From NCBI GenBank assembly GCA_023313575.1, contig JAJTTP010000006.1, forward strand, positions 2,604,001-2,668,000: 64,000 bases of DNA. Reading direction: 5' to 3'. Position 1 is the first letter of the stretch. Each line of letters begins with the position of its first letter. Of this stretch, positions 32,917-43,904 are shown piece by piece. The notes below the pieces were generated by a model, which did no database searches, was not told the DNA's origin, and saw nothing but the letters and a program-made list of their open reading frames with translations. This DNA is from Eutypella sp. D-1. Lineage: Eukaryota; Ascomycota; Sordariomycetes; Xylariales; Diatrypaceae. The position numbers were made by a program, and so were the translations under genes.

Positions 32917-35900
32917 ATGACCTCCAACTCGCCAGAGGGCGAGATCCAGCCGAACGAAACGAACGAGACGAACGAGACGGGTCCATTTGTTCTGAGAACT
33001 CTCTTTGCTAATGTCCCTCTTTCTGCCGACGGCACGAAGGATGATATCAAGATTAATTGCGTCGAGTATCTAGAGGGGAACTTATACATCGGAACCTCCG
33101 ACTCAGAAATCCTCCATTTCGTCCAGATTCCCCCGGATCCCAACGACAAATCCGGAACCTCCACCTCAACCTTCATCCTCGCATCGCGACAACGTCCTGC
33201 TTTTGCCGATACATCCAGCAGTTCGCGCCCCGGAGTCCAGCAGATCCTCTTGCTTCCCAGGGTTTGGAAAGCATGCATTCTCTGCAATTGGACGGTCACC
33301 TTTTACTCTTTGCCCGAACTCAGTCCCGTCTTCGGTACTACTCAGGTTAAGAATTGCAATTGGATAGGTGGAGTCGACCTCAATGAACTGGCCGCCGATC
33401 ACGAGCCTCAAGACCCCAATGGAGTCACTGTGTTATTGTCTCTGAACAGGAGGATACAGGTTGTCAGAATCGGCGACGATGCTAGGGTCATCAAGAAGAT
33501 CGACTTCGCTGGGAGCACCATCTCGGCTCGGAGAGAGTCAATTGCCTGTGTAGCCGACTCGCGAAGCTATGCACTCTTGGAAATCGACCAACAGCTCAAG
33601 ATCCCATTGATGTCCATTTCCTCGCTCGATGATGCTCAACCGGGAAATGTACTTGGCCAGGCCCAGGATATCTCTGCGAGTGCCGGTGGGGGTTTGCTAC
33701 GGAGCAACTCTACTCAGACCAATACACAAGCTGAAAATTCCGAACACGCTTCCCATAAGAGAGGGACGAGTTTGGGCGACATTATAAACAATGCAACCCG
33801 AAGATTGGAAAATCGACCAACGGGTGGTGAGGAGTCCCTATCCCGGCCTCCATCGCCTCCTGACCCGACCAGGAGTCCAGCACCACCAGAAATATCGGTT
33901 CAGACAGAGACGGCATCACGTGGAGATACAGTGGATGACCAGCCCACACAACCGCCACCACCGCCGCCAAAAACGGCACTGGCTTTTCTGAAGCCCCTCA
34001 TCGCCTCCCCGACGCCCGAGGAGTTTCTCTTAGTTACTGGTACTGGCCCATTGGAGCCTGGCATAGGCATGTTCGTAAACTTAGATGGAGATCCCACGAG
34101 ACCCACAATCGAATTCGATCGCTTCCCTAAGGAAATCGTCGTGGATGGTGGCTACATGGACATGACATCGTCCCGTCCATCCATGGGCGTAGAGGAAGGC
34201 TATGTCCTCGCCTCTATGGGAAAGGAGTTCCAGGATAGCATTCACAATGGCTTGGAAATCCAACGATGGGATCTGGATGGGACTGAAGCAGAACCTCACA
34301 AATTTTGGCTCGAGCCACCTGCCGCAAACTCACAACAAAAGCCCTTGGGGATACGGTCTTTCATTGGAACTGAAGAGACCTACTTTCCCGAAATTGTCAA
34401 GAAACTCTGCCGGCAGAGATTCACTCCCTTCTCTACCGGCGGGACAGAAACCTCTACAGTGTTATTGAAGAGTTCTGACTCCAGGACAGCCCTCTCTATG
34501 GAGAGGCTATCCAAGGAAAGAGAGCTATTTGAGAGGGACAGCGACTCGCAGAGTGACGATGTGTTACCAGAAGGCTGGCAAAATAGTCGCAATGCCGAGG
34601 AGGAGCAATTTGCCCGCCGGCTAGCGAAAACCACGACTCGTCTAGCTGTGTGGTCTGGCAGCAATATTTGGTGGGCCATGCGGAACCCCCTTTTATTACA
34701 ACTGGATTCACAACTCGAATCCACCATCAGCGCGCCAGAGTATGACTCTATCGACCGCCGCGAGATATTTACAATAATCAATTCGTTGCGTGACCGAGAG
34801 GCCACGTCGGAATTGGAGTTTTTGACCTTTAACTTCATACGCCAGCGAGCTAGCATTCTTTTACTGATGAGTTTCCTCAAAACGGGCGGAGATCGATTTC
34901 TCGAATCAGAACTTCGGATTATGGAGGACATTCTTGTAGATGGACTTCTAGATCCCCGCGTCATTCTTTCCCTGATACCTGGGGTCCGTAATGAAGTGAT
35001 CGAGACGCGAAGGGGTATCTGGATATATGGTGGAGTGAAAGAGACTGCAGAGTGGTACATCTTAAAGAGCGACTTTGATAAGGCCAAGTCATCTCTAAGC
35101 GTTCTATCACCACCCGTCCTCCAGTTCCTCAGGCGCTTTCTGACTGCTTGGAGACGCAAAAAAGGGTTCGGCAGCATACCTGACGAGAATGAGGTGTTTC
35201 GGACGGTCGATGCAGCTCTCCTCGCGGTTCTGCTCGAACTTGATAAGCACTCACCTCCTGGTCTAGCCAAAGCGCAATCCGTTCGCTCTGAATTATACGA
35301 GCTAGTCGATAGCGGTGTGGATTGTTTTGCGAGAGCGCAAACGTTGATCGAAGATTATCACCGGTTGTTTGTGCTGAGTAGACTCTACCAAAGTCGCAAG
35401 ATGTCGTCCGAAGTCTTATCGACGTGGAGACGCATAGTTGAAGGAGAACGCGACGACGGGGCCGAGTTGAACGATGGCGAGCAACGGGTGCGCGAATACC
35501 TCGCCAAGATCAGCAGTCAGACTGTTGTCCAAGAATATGGATTATGGCTGGCGAATCGGAATCCTAAGCTCGGTGTTCAGGTCTTTGCTGAAGATAGGGG
35601 CCGTGCACCGAAATTCGACCCTGCATACGTGGTGCAGATGCTTAGGGAACAAGCTCCAGATGCCGTCAAGTACTACCTGGAGTATCTTGTATTTGGCAAG
35701 GGACACACAGTCTACGTCGATGAACTCATAACCTACTACCTAGACATAGTCATCACCAAGCTGCGGACATCAGCCGAGGCCAGGGCCGTCATCCTGTCTA
35801 CGTACGAGTCGTACCGTGCCCTCCACCCGCCCAAACCTACCTACCGCCAATTCCTGACAGAGAATACGTCCGCCAATGATGAGGTCTGGAGCAGCCGCCT

Positions 35901-36603
35901 GCGGCTCTTACAGCTCCTAGGTGGGGCTTACGAGTACGACGCCACGGCGATCAGGGAACGTATTACAGACTTGAGCGCCGTCGCCGACGACCTCCTCGTG
36001 CCCGAGACCATCATCCTTGACGGTCGCGAGGGCAAACACGAGGATGCTCTCCGCCTGCTCGTCCACCACCTCGGCGACTACGATACTGCCGTCGCGTACT
36101 GCTTCCGCGGCGGTGCCAGCATTTATACGATCTATCAAGCGCCAGCGCCGGCGCCGAGCGCAAGCTCCGGGGGTGGTCCAAAGAAACAGCAGCAACAGAA
36201 TAAGCAGAAGTCATCAGCGTCAGAGACGGCGGGCGCCGCGGGGCCGTCGAAGCGGCGGGAGAGCGCGGTGGCGCCGCCGACGCAGGAGGAGCAGGCGCGG
36301 CTTTTCCGGGCGCTGCTGGGGGAGTTCCTAGGGCTGGAGGACGACGAGGCGCGGGCAGAGCAGACGGCGCTGCTGCTGGACCGGTTCGGCGGGTGGTTTG
36401 ACGTTGGCGAGGTGTTGGCGCTAATCCCGGATACTTGGGGCGTCGACGTCGTCGCCGGATTCCTCGTCAAAGCCCTCCGCCGCGTCGTCGCCGAGCGCCA
36501 CGAGTCCGCCGTCGCCCGCGGCCTCAGCTCCGCCCAGAACCTCCGCACCCAGCACGCACTCGTCACGCGTATAGATGAGAAGGGCCCTAGTGTCGAGACT
36601 TGA
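32917..36603 (+). CDS. VPS3: CORVET subunit VPS3-like (TGFBRAP1/VPS39 family)
   Basis: A single exon encodes 1228 residues. The N-terminal part is a CNH/citron-like beta-propeller: INCVEYLEGNLYIGTSDSEILHF (about 48-70), VQQILLLPRVWKACILCNWTVTFYSLPEL, CNWIGGVDLNE, and a later LLVTGTGPLEPGIGMFVNLDG. A disordered Ser/Pro-rich insert (about 255-350) splits the propeller. The C-terminal half is helical, with FTIINSLRDRE, ILVDGLLDPRVILSLIPGV, AVLLELDK, VQMLREQAPDAVKYYLEYLVFGKG (VPS39 domain 1-like) and EDALRLLVHHLGDYDTAVAYCFRGG (domain 2-like). A second low-complexity insert (PAPAPSASSGGGPKKQQQQNK) lies near 1075-1115. In yeast, Vps3 is the CORVET subunit that binds Vps21/Rab5 and tethers early endosomes. 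The choice of Vps3 over HOPS Vps39 rests on overall resemblance to TGFBRAP1 and is inferred. A NET tripeptide repeat occurs near residues 13-21. Confidence 0.87.
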   Translation: MTSNSPEGEIQPNETNETNETGPFVLRTLFANVPLSADGTKDDIKINCVEYLEGNLYIGTSDSEILHFVQIPPDPNDKSGTSTSTFILASRQRPAFADTSSSSRPGVQQILLLPRVWKACILCNWTVTFYSLPELSPVFGTTQVKNCNWIGGVDLNELAADHEPQDPNGVTVLLSLNRRIQVVRIGDDARVIKKIDFAGSTISARRESIACVADSRSYALLEIDQQLKIPLMSISSLDDAQPGNVLGQAQDISASAGGGLLRSNSTQTNTQAENSEHASHKRGTSLGDIINNATRRLENRPTGGEESLSRPPSPPDPTRSPAPPEISVQTETASRGDTVDDQPTQPPPPPPKTALAFLKPLIASPTPEEFLLVTGTGPLEPGIGMFVNLDGDPTRPTIEFDRFPKEIVVDGGYMDMTSSRPSMGVEEGYVLASMGKEFQDSIHNGLEIQRWDLDGTEAEPHKFWLEPPAANSQQKPLGIRSFIGTEETYFPEIVKKLCRQRFTPFSTGGTETSTVLLKSSDSRTALSMERLSKERELFERDSDSQSDDVLPEGWQNSRNAEEEQFARRLAKTTTRLAVWSGSNIWWAMRNPLLLQLDSQLESTISAPEYDSIDRREIFTIINSLRDREATSELEFLTFNFIRQRASILLLMSFLKTGGDRFLESELRIMEDILVDGLLDPRVILSLIPGVRNEVIETRRGIWIYGGVKETAEWYILKSDFDKAKSSLSVLSPPVLQFLRRFLTAWRRKKGFGSIPDENEVFRTVDAALLAVLLELDKHSPPGLAKAQSVRSELYELVDSGVDCFARAQTLIEDYHRLFVLSRLYQSRKMSSEVLSTWRRIVEGERDDGAELNDGEQRVREYLAKISSQTVVQEYGLWLANRNPKLGVQVFAEDRGRAPKFDPAYVVQMLREQAPDAVKYYLEYLVFGKGHTVYVDELITYYLDIVITKLRTSAEARAVILSTYESYRALHPPKPTYRQFLTENTSANDEVWSSRLRLLQLLGGAYEYDATAIRERITDLSAVADDLLVPETIILDGREGKHEDALRLLVHHLGDYDTAVAYCFRGGASIYTIYQAPAPAPSASSGGGPKKQQQQNKQKSSASETAGAAGPSKRRESAVAPPTQEEQARLFRALLGEFLGLEDDEARAEQTALLLDRFGGWFDVGEVLALIPDTWGVDVVAGFLVKALRRVVAERHESAVARGLSSAQNLRTQHALVTRIDEKGPSVET

Positions 36604-38569
36604 TTGTTTTGGTTGGTTGGTTCGTTGAGGCTGTGGGTTGTGCTTGTACGGGTCTTGGTGTGGGCCTGGTAGTTCTGGTATAGGGGGTACGAAGTAACTT
36701 ACGAAGCGAGATGAGATGAATAATATATCACGAAGTTTTACTGATGTATTACGCCAACCGTTGCCTGCTTTCGGGGCACTTGCGCCTGCTCCCTTACGAC
36801 TAGGAGTGAAGTATTGTCATTCCTGTCATTATGGGGTTACACTAATCAGAGGCTCGCTAACTTAGAGAGCTAACGAAAGGGTCAACAAAGGAAATTTCTA
36901 CACTTTAGAAATGACGGTGTCCTGCTGTGTATGCCAATGCCACCTGGAGCTCCAATCCATTAATGCTCGGGGCTGAACATCGCCACGGTATACCATCCCT
37001 GGCCTTCCTTCCATTCAGCATTCTCTCTCAACGCTCTCCCTACTCTTCGAATACCTCTGACCCACGCCATAGATGTAGGTCTAATGGCAGCCCGCATTCG
37101 ATCGCGAGGAGGGGTGAGCCTAGACACCGCCGCGTTTTTTTCTCTTGCTGAGCTGTCCTCAAAACGCAATATCGGAGACCAGGGTGGTGCCGGCGTTGAG
37201 GGCCAAAAAGGGATAGGAATGGTAGATTATTTTCAGGCGATGGCGTTTGCGTTGCATTATCATGCGTCTCGCGTCATTATCGAGGCCTTCGATGTCGAGT
37301 TGCATTTCGGAAGTGCCCTCCCATCCCATGTCCTTGTCCCGGCCCGCCCCCGAATAGCAATAGCGCCACGCACAAACACGCCTGGGGGGAGAAGGGTGGG
37401 TGAACAGGGAACGGCACACACCACGGGCGTTGGCTACCACAGGAACTAGCAGACCCTCCTGCCGGATTCGTTTGGCGAGGCTCGGCTCTTTTCCCGAGTC
37501 CTAGATGCATACAGGGTGGTACCCGCCCCCGAAACATATTTGGAGACCTACGGTGTAATACCCCTGATGCCTGGCTATGAAGTGCCCTGGTAGCTCCAGT
37601 CGTGAGACGAGGCAAGATTGCAAGCACTCTAACATAGGGGCAGTTGGGGCATCCAATCAGAGCGGAAAGGGTGTCCAAGGCTGAGAATGCGAAGGTAGAT
37701 AGGAAAGGATGAACCAAGTTGCGATTACGAGTTTGGTGTAGGAATAGGCCCCAAAGCAGGCACTGGGATCCGAGGGAGTGCTCCCGCGTGGTGCTACGCA
37801 AGACTGGCAGGGGACATCGGTAGACTAACTGACAGCATATCGGTTCCACAGGATTACTGCCCAACAAAGAACCAGCGTAGCTCTGCATCTGCTGACCAAA
37901 CATATATGTTGCTCTGCCATATGATTATTGGAGATGATCCGTCATTCGGTCGCTCAAATAGTGCATGTGCCTTTTCCTCGTTTGAGCTCTCCTCGAGTCA
38001 GGATCTCCCTAGCATTCATGGCACCTGCCTCCAGCCATCAACTCGGCCAGAGTCAAAGTCAGGGCCACCCCGATGTTTGCAGTTCATATAGGACCCCTTC
38101 CTTAGCTGAACAGAGTGGCGCACTGGTAGAAATTAGCTCGTATTCGTAGTCAGCTGTTTTGACAAACAGTTGTGCATCTCGGTATCAATCTGCCCCTGAA
38201 TATCATACAAGATGTATGATGATGATAATCACGAAGGATGGAAAAGTCAGGCTAATCACCCGCTCTATGAAGATGTATAAATCCCGTGCCAGTTCCACAC
38301 TCTCTGCGTCATCTCACAACTCCACATCTTCAGCTTCCTATCCTCAACTTTGGGCTGGATTCGGGCAGCTTTGTTGTCCATTCTGTATTGCCCTTACGGC
38401 TTCGACATTGGTTCGGGGCTGGGCTATTTTCCCTTCTATTCTCTTGATTGTCTGTTCGGTCTGCACACTGCGTCTCTTTACTCTCGACTTGCTGGGATAA
38501 GTCTCGCAAACATGTTGGAAGAGCCTGCGAAGCAGGGGGGTGACAGCACTCAGGTCCCTAATCAAGGGT
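36604..38569. other. Intergenic region, no gene recognised
   Basis: The longest frame, 37277-37903 on the minus strand (208 codons), has no membrane, domain or composition pattern I can recognise and overlaps other unsupported frames. No repeats of note are seen. The region marks the change from the housekeeping block to the accessory part of the window. Confidence 0.45.
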
Positions 38570-39580
38570 ATGGAAAAGTTGATTAAGAATGTTGAAGAAA
38601 TAGCACGTACTAACCGTTATGGCAGGAATGGCGACATCATGGTGTACATCAAATCTAAGACTGGCCCAAAGTATGCCCTTGCTTTTGGACAACTCACGAA
38701 ACATATTATACCGTTCTCCAGGAACAGACACTTGACTCCAGAAGTGGCTAAAAGCTTCGATATCAGAGGCCCCGCCGCTTTCGTGGGACTCCTTTACCTC
38801 TGGATACTTGAGCAAGAAATGGGTAACAGCGACTGGGAAAATGACCCAGCTCTAGCGACTGAGGCACAAGTCTTTGACGCCTGCATCTGTACATACGGTG
38901 TAGGTGTCCCAAAGATGTGTTTTGACATCCAACGACTACTTTTCTCTCGAATTGATAAAAAAGAGTTGCCAGAACAGGTCAATATGACCATCCAGCATTT
39001 GGTCGATGAGCGTATACTACAGAACTCCGACCCATTCCACAACATATCTATGATACTTTTGCACAACATCTACGGTTCCCGAGGAGACATGGTCAAGACC
39101 AAGAAGCTGCCAGATAGCATGACCGACCAACTTCAAGCCAATCCTCGCACATGCCTCATTCTTGACATTTCCAACATGATGGTAAACGGTATAGGCGAAG
39201 GGGAGGGGGAAAGTGTACAGGGACAAACCGAATACTTCTTCAAGTCTCTGGCCGACCAACGTACATCACGGGACACCGAACTATACCGCGATACTTGCAA
39301 GAAAACTTTTCGAGATCTCTGTCGCCAGACCTTAACTGAAGAACAGTTAGTCAAGATGGCTGGTCGAGCTTTGGCTGATCGAGCTCCGGATGATCGAGCT
39401 CCGGATGATCGAGCTAGTGTCGATTATGACATGAGACTTCTCATTGCCGCTGCAAAACTGCTAACTACCGGCACCCATGGATGGAAGATGGATAATCTGA
39501 TGGCTCCAAAGTATGAGACGGTCTGGATCGGCGAGTCTGAGGCGGGTACTTGGACATACAAAGGGGCCTCCACAGCCTGA
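38570..39580 (+). CDS. Divergent BTB/POZ-like protein
   Basis: An intronless frame of 336 residues from ATG 38570. No family is certain. The pattern fits a diverged fungal BTB protein: RNGDIMVYIKSKTGPKYALAFGQLTKHIIPF (about 20-50) matches the strand-helix entry, AKSFDIRGPAAFVGLLYLWILEQEM (about 64-88) the central strand and helix, and ATEAQVFDACICTYGVGVPKMCFDIQRLLFSRI (about 101-133) the A-x-V-x-x-L/C-A-x-x-Y-G...A-I-x-x-L segment. The remainder is helical and unrecognised, with an imperfect DRAPDDRAPD repeat encoded by a 15-base tandem repeat. BTB domains are dimerisation and cullin-adaptor modules; no such role is shown here. Base composition is less GC-rich than in the housekeeping genes. 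The frame is open a further ten codons upstream without an ATG. A second BTB-like gene follows on the same strand. Confidence 0.62.
   Translation: MEKLIKNVEEIARTNRYGRNGDIMVYIKSKTGPKYALAFGQLTKHIIPFSRNRHLTPEVAKSFDIRGPAAFVGLLYLWILEQEMGNSDWENDPALATEAQVFDACICTYGVGVPKMCFDIQRLLFSRIDKKELPEQVNMTIQHLVDERILQNSDPFHNISMILLHNIYGSRGDMVKTKKLPDSMTDQLQANPRTCLILDISNMMVNGIGEGEGESVQGQTEYFFKSLADQRTSRDTELYRDTCKKTFRDLCRQTLTEEQLVKMAGRALADRAPDDRAPDDRASVDYDMRLLIAAAKLLTTGTHGWKMDNLMAPKYETVWIGESEAGTWTYKGASTA
39362..39415 (+). repeat. 15-base tandem repeat inside the BTB-like gene
   Basis: Units of GATCGAGCTCCGGAT at 39377-39391 and 39392-39406, a partial unit at 39407-39415 and a diverged unit at 39362-39376. The unit is five codons, so copy-number change keeps the frame. 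It encodes the DRAPD repeat. Confidence 0.9.
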
Positions 39581-40625
39581 TCAGCTACTTCTTTGGCAAA
39601 GCTCAGCTCTTTCTCGAGAACAGAGCCCGCACGCCCTACTCCAGGGTGATACTTGATAACAGTACACCTATTAGATCTAGCGAGAAGGCGAGTCCGAATC
39701 GAGGATGTTCTAGCATAGGGACAGCTGCACTGCCTGGATAGAGGGGGAGATGGGTGCGTGGTCCGGGAGGGGGTGGGGGCGGGATGCTAGCCAAGGGTGA
39801 AGACAAGAAAGAAAGTTCGAAACTAGTCAGTTTGTCCTATCAGTGTACTGCGAGTTGAATGAAGAGCGTTTTCAAGACCGGTGCTAAGGTTCCACGAAAC
39901 AAATGGCTATGCGGCTGCGCAAGGTTGGCAACGCCCTCAACGGGCCGACTGGCAACATTCCAGTTTCACAAAGCAACAATGCAAACTTGACAAAGGGCCA
40001 GTAGCCTTGCGCCTAGACAGTAGGTTTTACAGTGCTGTGGTATCTTTTGACCGTTAATTAACAACATGTATTCCAGTATTTTCAGATAGGCCAGCATGTA
40101 CATACTACCTCACCTGAGGTCGTCTTGCAGAGGAGCTTCCTAGCATCTAACCGATCCACTTACAACAAACAAACACATGAAATCCAGGGTTTACCTAATG
40201 TCCGAGATTCACTAGGTTAAATGCTTGCAATGTTGAACAGATCGCCCACTTACAACAGATCTGTAACCATGGTCGGCTATGCTACCAACTTTTGAACATT
40301 TCAGTGTAGCTTAGTCAGGTAGTGATTTGTACTAGGAATATAATGTTTGTAAGGGATGGAAACGGTATCTTGACCCTTCCACACCTGCATATAAACCTCA
40401 AGCCTGTTTTATGCTTTTTACAATGCCACAGCTTTATGACCCAAGTCCCTGCTGCTAGTCGCAGAGCATATTGTAACAGCCCTTTCTGCCCATTCTTCAC
40501 CAGCTTCTTTCCTTAGCCATGATATGTTACTAAGCCGAATAGAGTACTCTCTCCTTTCTACTTAGACACCAGCTCAGTCTACATCAGATCTCTACTCGAC
40601 TTTGTTAAACTGGAGAATTGCAAAC
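39581..40625. other. Intergenic region between the two BTB-like genes
   Basis: No gene seen. An open tract at 39550-39741 overlaps the end of the previous gene in another frame. The stretch 40322-40516 lacks coding features. The promoter of the 40626 gene should lie in the last few hundred bases. Confidence 0.5.
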
Positions 40626-41404
40626 ATGCCAGCTCAACCCAATCCACAGACATCTGGTGATGTTAGTATAAGGTTCGTAAGGTAGAACAGAGATGAGGGC
40701 TAACAAGGAGTTTCTTTGCAAGCATCTCCTAAGAATATACTGACCGTCCTTTTAGGGATATCAAAGATGGCGTCGAAATCACGTTTCCCAGTAGTCCTTA
40801 CCTTGCCTCCTTTGTAGAGCCGCTCAGACATTATTCTCAACATTTTCGCGACAGATTGACACAAGAGCCTAAACCGAATTCTAACCATATCATATTATGC
40901 AGGCACACAAATTCCAACACTGTCGAACTCTTTATTCAATGTGTATTTTCGCATCTCTTCGAAGAGCAGAGGAGTGGTGACCGAGACTTTGGCAACAATC
41001 CGGAGCGATCTCTCGTCGACGGTTGGCTCCTCGGTGAGGAACTGGGCGCGCCGATGATGCAAAACGCCATGTTAGGCCTGATCGCGCAGCTTCTGAGTGC
41101 CAAGACACGGGAGAAGAGAATGGAAACATGTATCTGGGCCAAGGAAGTGCTTCAACCCAACAATACCAATACCAAACTCTATTTTTACTTCACTACGGTG
41201 TATTTGATCGTCCAGCAGAAACCCATCAGCTTAAAGGACCTAGATGCCCCGAATGAAACAGGCGCCAAGGCAATTCTCGCCAATGTTCTGACCCAGTTGG
41301 CGACAATACTCCGGCAACATTCGAACCATGGGTATTGGGAAACTGGACGAGATATAGATGAGTGGGAAGTGCGTTTATATGAGTTTTTAGAGGAAGAATG
41401 CTAA
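40626..41404 (+). CDS. BTB/POZ-domain protein
   Basis: Two exons, 40626-40672 and 40756-41404, give 231 residues. The donor is AAG|GTTCGT and the acceptor CTTTTAG; the join (phase 2) makes TSGDVSIRDIKDGVEITFPS, so the D-V-x-I opening of a fungal BTB domain is restored. It continues SPYLASFVEPLRHYSQHFRDRLTQEP (S-x-x-F-x-x-x-L), SNHIILCRHTNSNTVELFIQCVFSHLF and SLVDGWLLGEELGAPMMQNAMLGLIAQLL. The last block is the typical L-x-x-(A/G)-W-x-L-G-(D/E)-x-L-G-x-P-x-x-Q-N-x-A of Pezizomycotina BTB proteins. The tail of ~90 residues is helical and acidic at the end (FLEEEC). The donor is not a strong consensus, so exon 1 could be different. Function unknown; partner-binding or ubiquitin-ligase adaptor roles are known for the fold only. 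Confidence 0.75.
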
Positions 41405-41912
41405 AGCAAATTTGGGGCGGATACTTGGAAAGCTCACAGCGGTTACCCAACTACCCAATTTCGTCAACGATAACACAAGCCAGATTAGATTACCACTGGA
41501 TTAGTAACATCATTATATACAAGATATGTTGTTCACCTTCTACTTAGTGAATGCTTAAGGATCCATACCGCTGCTCAATCTGACATAGTGAAGGGAATAT
41601 CGCCGTACTAGATACTGATCACCAACATGCGATGGTAGGAGAAAGGTGATATTTAGTTTCTCCTAGTATTTTCGATGGTATTTTCGATGGGACGAAGTTT
41701 ATTGACCCCTACTAGGACCTAACTAGGCACACCTCCATCTGGTAAATACACATATTATCCAAAGATCACTGCGTCACTTTCAAGGCTCGACTGCTTGTTA
41801 AGTAACTCTCAGAAAGTGTCAACGGTTTCCTTATTGTGCCTAACACCAGCGTTTTGCAAAAAATACCCGACTAATACCAATAATGTCGAAGAAAAGCTCT
41901 TAGAAACTGGAG
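41405..41912. other. Intergenic region between convergent BTB and P450 genes
   Basis: 3' flanks of the BTB gene (+) and the P450 gene (-). A short direct repeat (TATTTTCGATGG twice, about 41667-41690) is present. No gene is seen. Confidence 0.6.
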
Positions 41913-43904
41913 CTAGTATTCTATACTTTCCAGGATTTGAGCATCACTTTCCTCCCACGGGTAAGTATCGCTGGTGGACCTTATCATGTTCTCATGTTGA
42001 GGCGACCTCGGCTTGATGAGATTCTTAAACGGGGCGGGATGGCTTATCAAGCCGGGTTCAAATTTGAGCGCAGGCGCAACTTCACTTCCGTTTTCCATGC
42101 TCTTTTTGATATCGAACACGGCCAGAGATTGCGCAATATTAAGGTATAAGTTGTTGTCCGCCAGGTATTTCCCAGGACAAACCCGACGTCCGAAGCCAAA
42201 CACGAACATTAACGGGTCCGGCTCCGGCTTGTGTCCGTCTCGCATCAAGAAGCGCTCGGGCTTGAAGGACATGGGATCGGAGTAGACATCGGGGTCGTGG
42301 GTGAAGTGCCTATATAGTAGCAGATGATTAGGCAGCTACATATAGGAATGATCATAGTCAAGCTACTCACCAAATGTTCGGTAGCAACATGGACCCTTTA
42401 GGAATGAAATAGCCTTCGTAGGTGTCGTCCTCAGAGCTCATATGCGGCAGTGACATGGGAGCAACGGGATTCCAGCGGAGAAGCTCCTTCAGGGTGGCCT
42501 CGACATATGGCAAATTTACGCGGTCTGCGACGGTGGGCAGTCGACTCTGGCCCACGATCCGGTCAATCTCATCCTGTGCTGTCTTCTGGACCTCTGGATA
42601 GACTGTCATGGCGAGGAAGAAGGACGCAATTGCCGATACAGTCTTACAAGGGTTAACAAGATCATCGAGCAGCAACTTCAATTATGTGGGGCCAAAAGGG
42701 GCTAGGGCTCACCGTGTCTGCTCCGGCGGCGTACATGGTCATAGCCGACCATTTGTTGAAGAACTCCTCTTCTGGGTTGGGGTCTCCGGCCTCTAAAAGA
42801 CGAGATATAAATGATGTCTTGTTCTTTTCATGGTAAATCTGGTGCTTGGTGAATGCGTAAGGCTTTTCGACCACGACGTTGAGCTCAGCGCCCATTTGAC
42901 GGGCGGTCTCTTTAAATCCCGTCCCTGGGAACCAATCGGGAAGTCGTTTTACTAACAACACATGAATTCAGCTTTCGGATGAGCAGGCGTGGCCTTGATA
43001 CCACAGGATTTACGTACGGAATGGAAATAAATCGACCATGAAGGTGCCGGGGACTGCAGCACGCCCCAATTTGTCCATGGCAGCGGCAATGATATCGACT
43101 AGAGGGTCGTTCTCGTGTGATTCTACCGTGTAGCCATATGTCAACTGTAATATTATCGCACCCGTCTCCCTAAAAAGCCGGAAAAGTCAATTCCAGTACA
43201 GGGCTTCATGACCGCCTGAAATCGACGAAAAACTAACTTCCTTATATGGTTTACGAGCTTCTCGGGAGCTTCTAACATGTGTCGGAGGAAATGGCTCACT
43301 TGAGCTTCCTGCAGCGAGTTGAATTGCGCTGCGGCTGCCTTGGTTCCAATGACGCGGCTCATGGTTTTGCGGTAAGCGCGCAACTTATTGCTATATGGGA
43401 AAAGTCCCATCGAATTTTCCCAGCCCACCCTAAGATAGGTAAAGGTGTCAGCTCCTTTCTAGGCTACCATAGGATCAATGGGGAAACGCTCCAAACATAC
43501 ATCTCGCCGATAAACATCTGCTTTGCCCTCGATGAATGTTTTACCGCTCGTTTTTCCAGTAGTTCGAGGGCAATTTTAGCGTCATTAATGATGATCATGG
43601 TCTGACCCATCACGGTAATGGAACTAATTGGGCCTGTCGGCGGCAGGTTAGCAGGGTCAGACTTGAGAGTCATGCTACAACACGAAAGACAACACAGACC
43701 GTATAGATATTTATGCTTCAGCCAGTGATGCGCCTCAAGATTTCCCTCCTTGGGCAAGTCCATCAGGTTCCCAATGATGGGGAGCCCCTTGGGACCCGGT
43801 GGCAGCGGGGGGTGGGCGGCTTTCATCAAGCCCAAGGCCCTACCCAAAACATACACGGCCACAAGGCCGGCTACCAGGCTTAAGGAGATCGTGATAATGT
43901 CCAT
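41913..43904 (-). CDS. Cytochrome P450 monooxygenase
   Basis: Seven minus-strand exons (43904-43700, 43633-43501, 43429-43238, 43169-43018, 42951-42713, 42642-42371, 42309-41913) join in frame to 529 residues; every border is GT-AG. Features in order: membrane anchor ITISLSLVAGLVAVYVLG (about 4-21), hinge PPLPPGPKGLPIIGN, C-helix GWENSMGLFPYSNKLRAYRK, I-helix AGADTTVSAI, K-helix ExxR in TLKELLRW, PERF region (FKPERFL) and heme loop FGFGRRVCPG with Cys at about 442. All residues needed for catalysis are present, so the gene looks functional. It resembles the large fungal group annotated as O-methylsterigmatocystin oxidoreductase-like. Substrate is unknown and no polyketide, peptide or terpene synthase is nearby, so the name should not be taken as function. 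The tail after FKNLIKP (~30 residues) is unusual. A BCS1-like gene lies upstream on the same strand. Confidence 0.92.

Noticed and set aside
37277..37903. Isolated frame of 208 codons on the minus strand
   Set aside because: Longest frame in that intergenic interval, but no family resemblance, no splice partners and Cys/Arg/Pro-rich composition as in random sequence.
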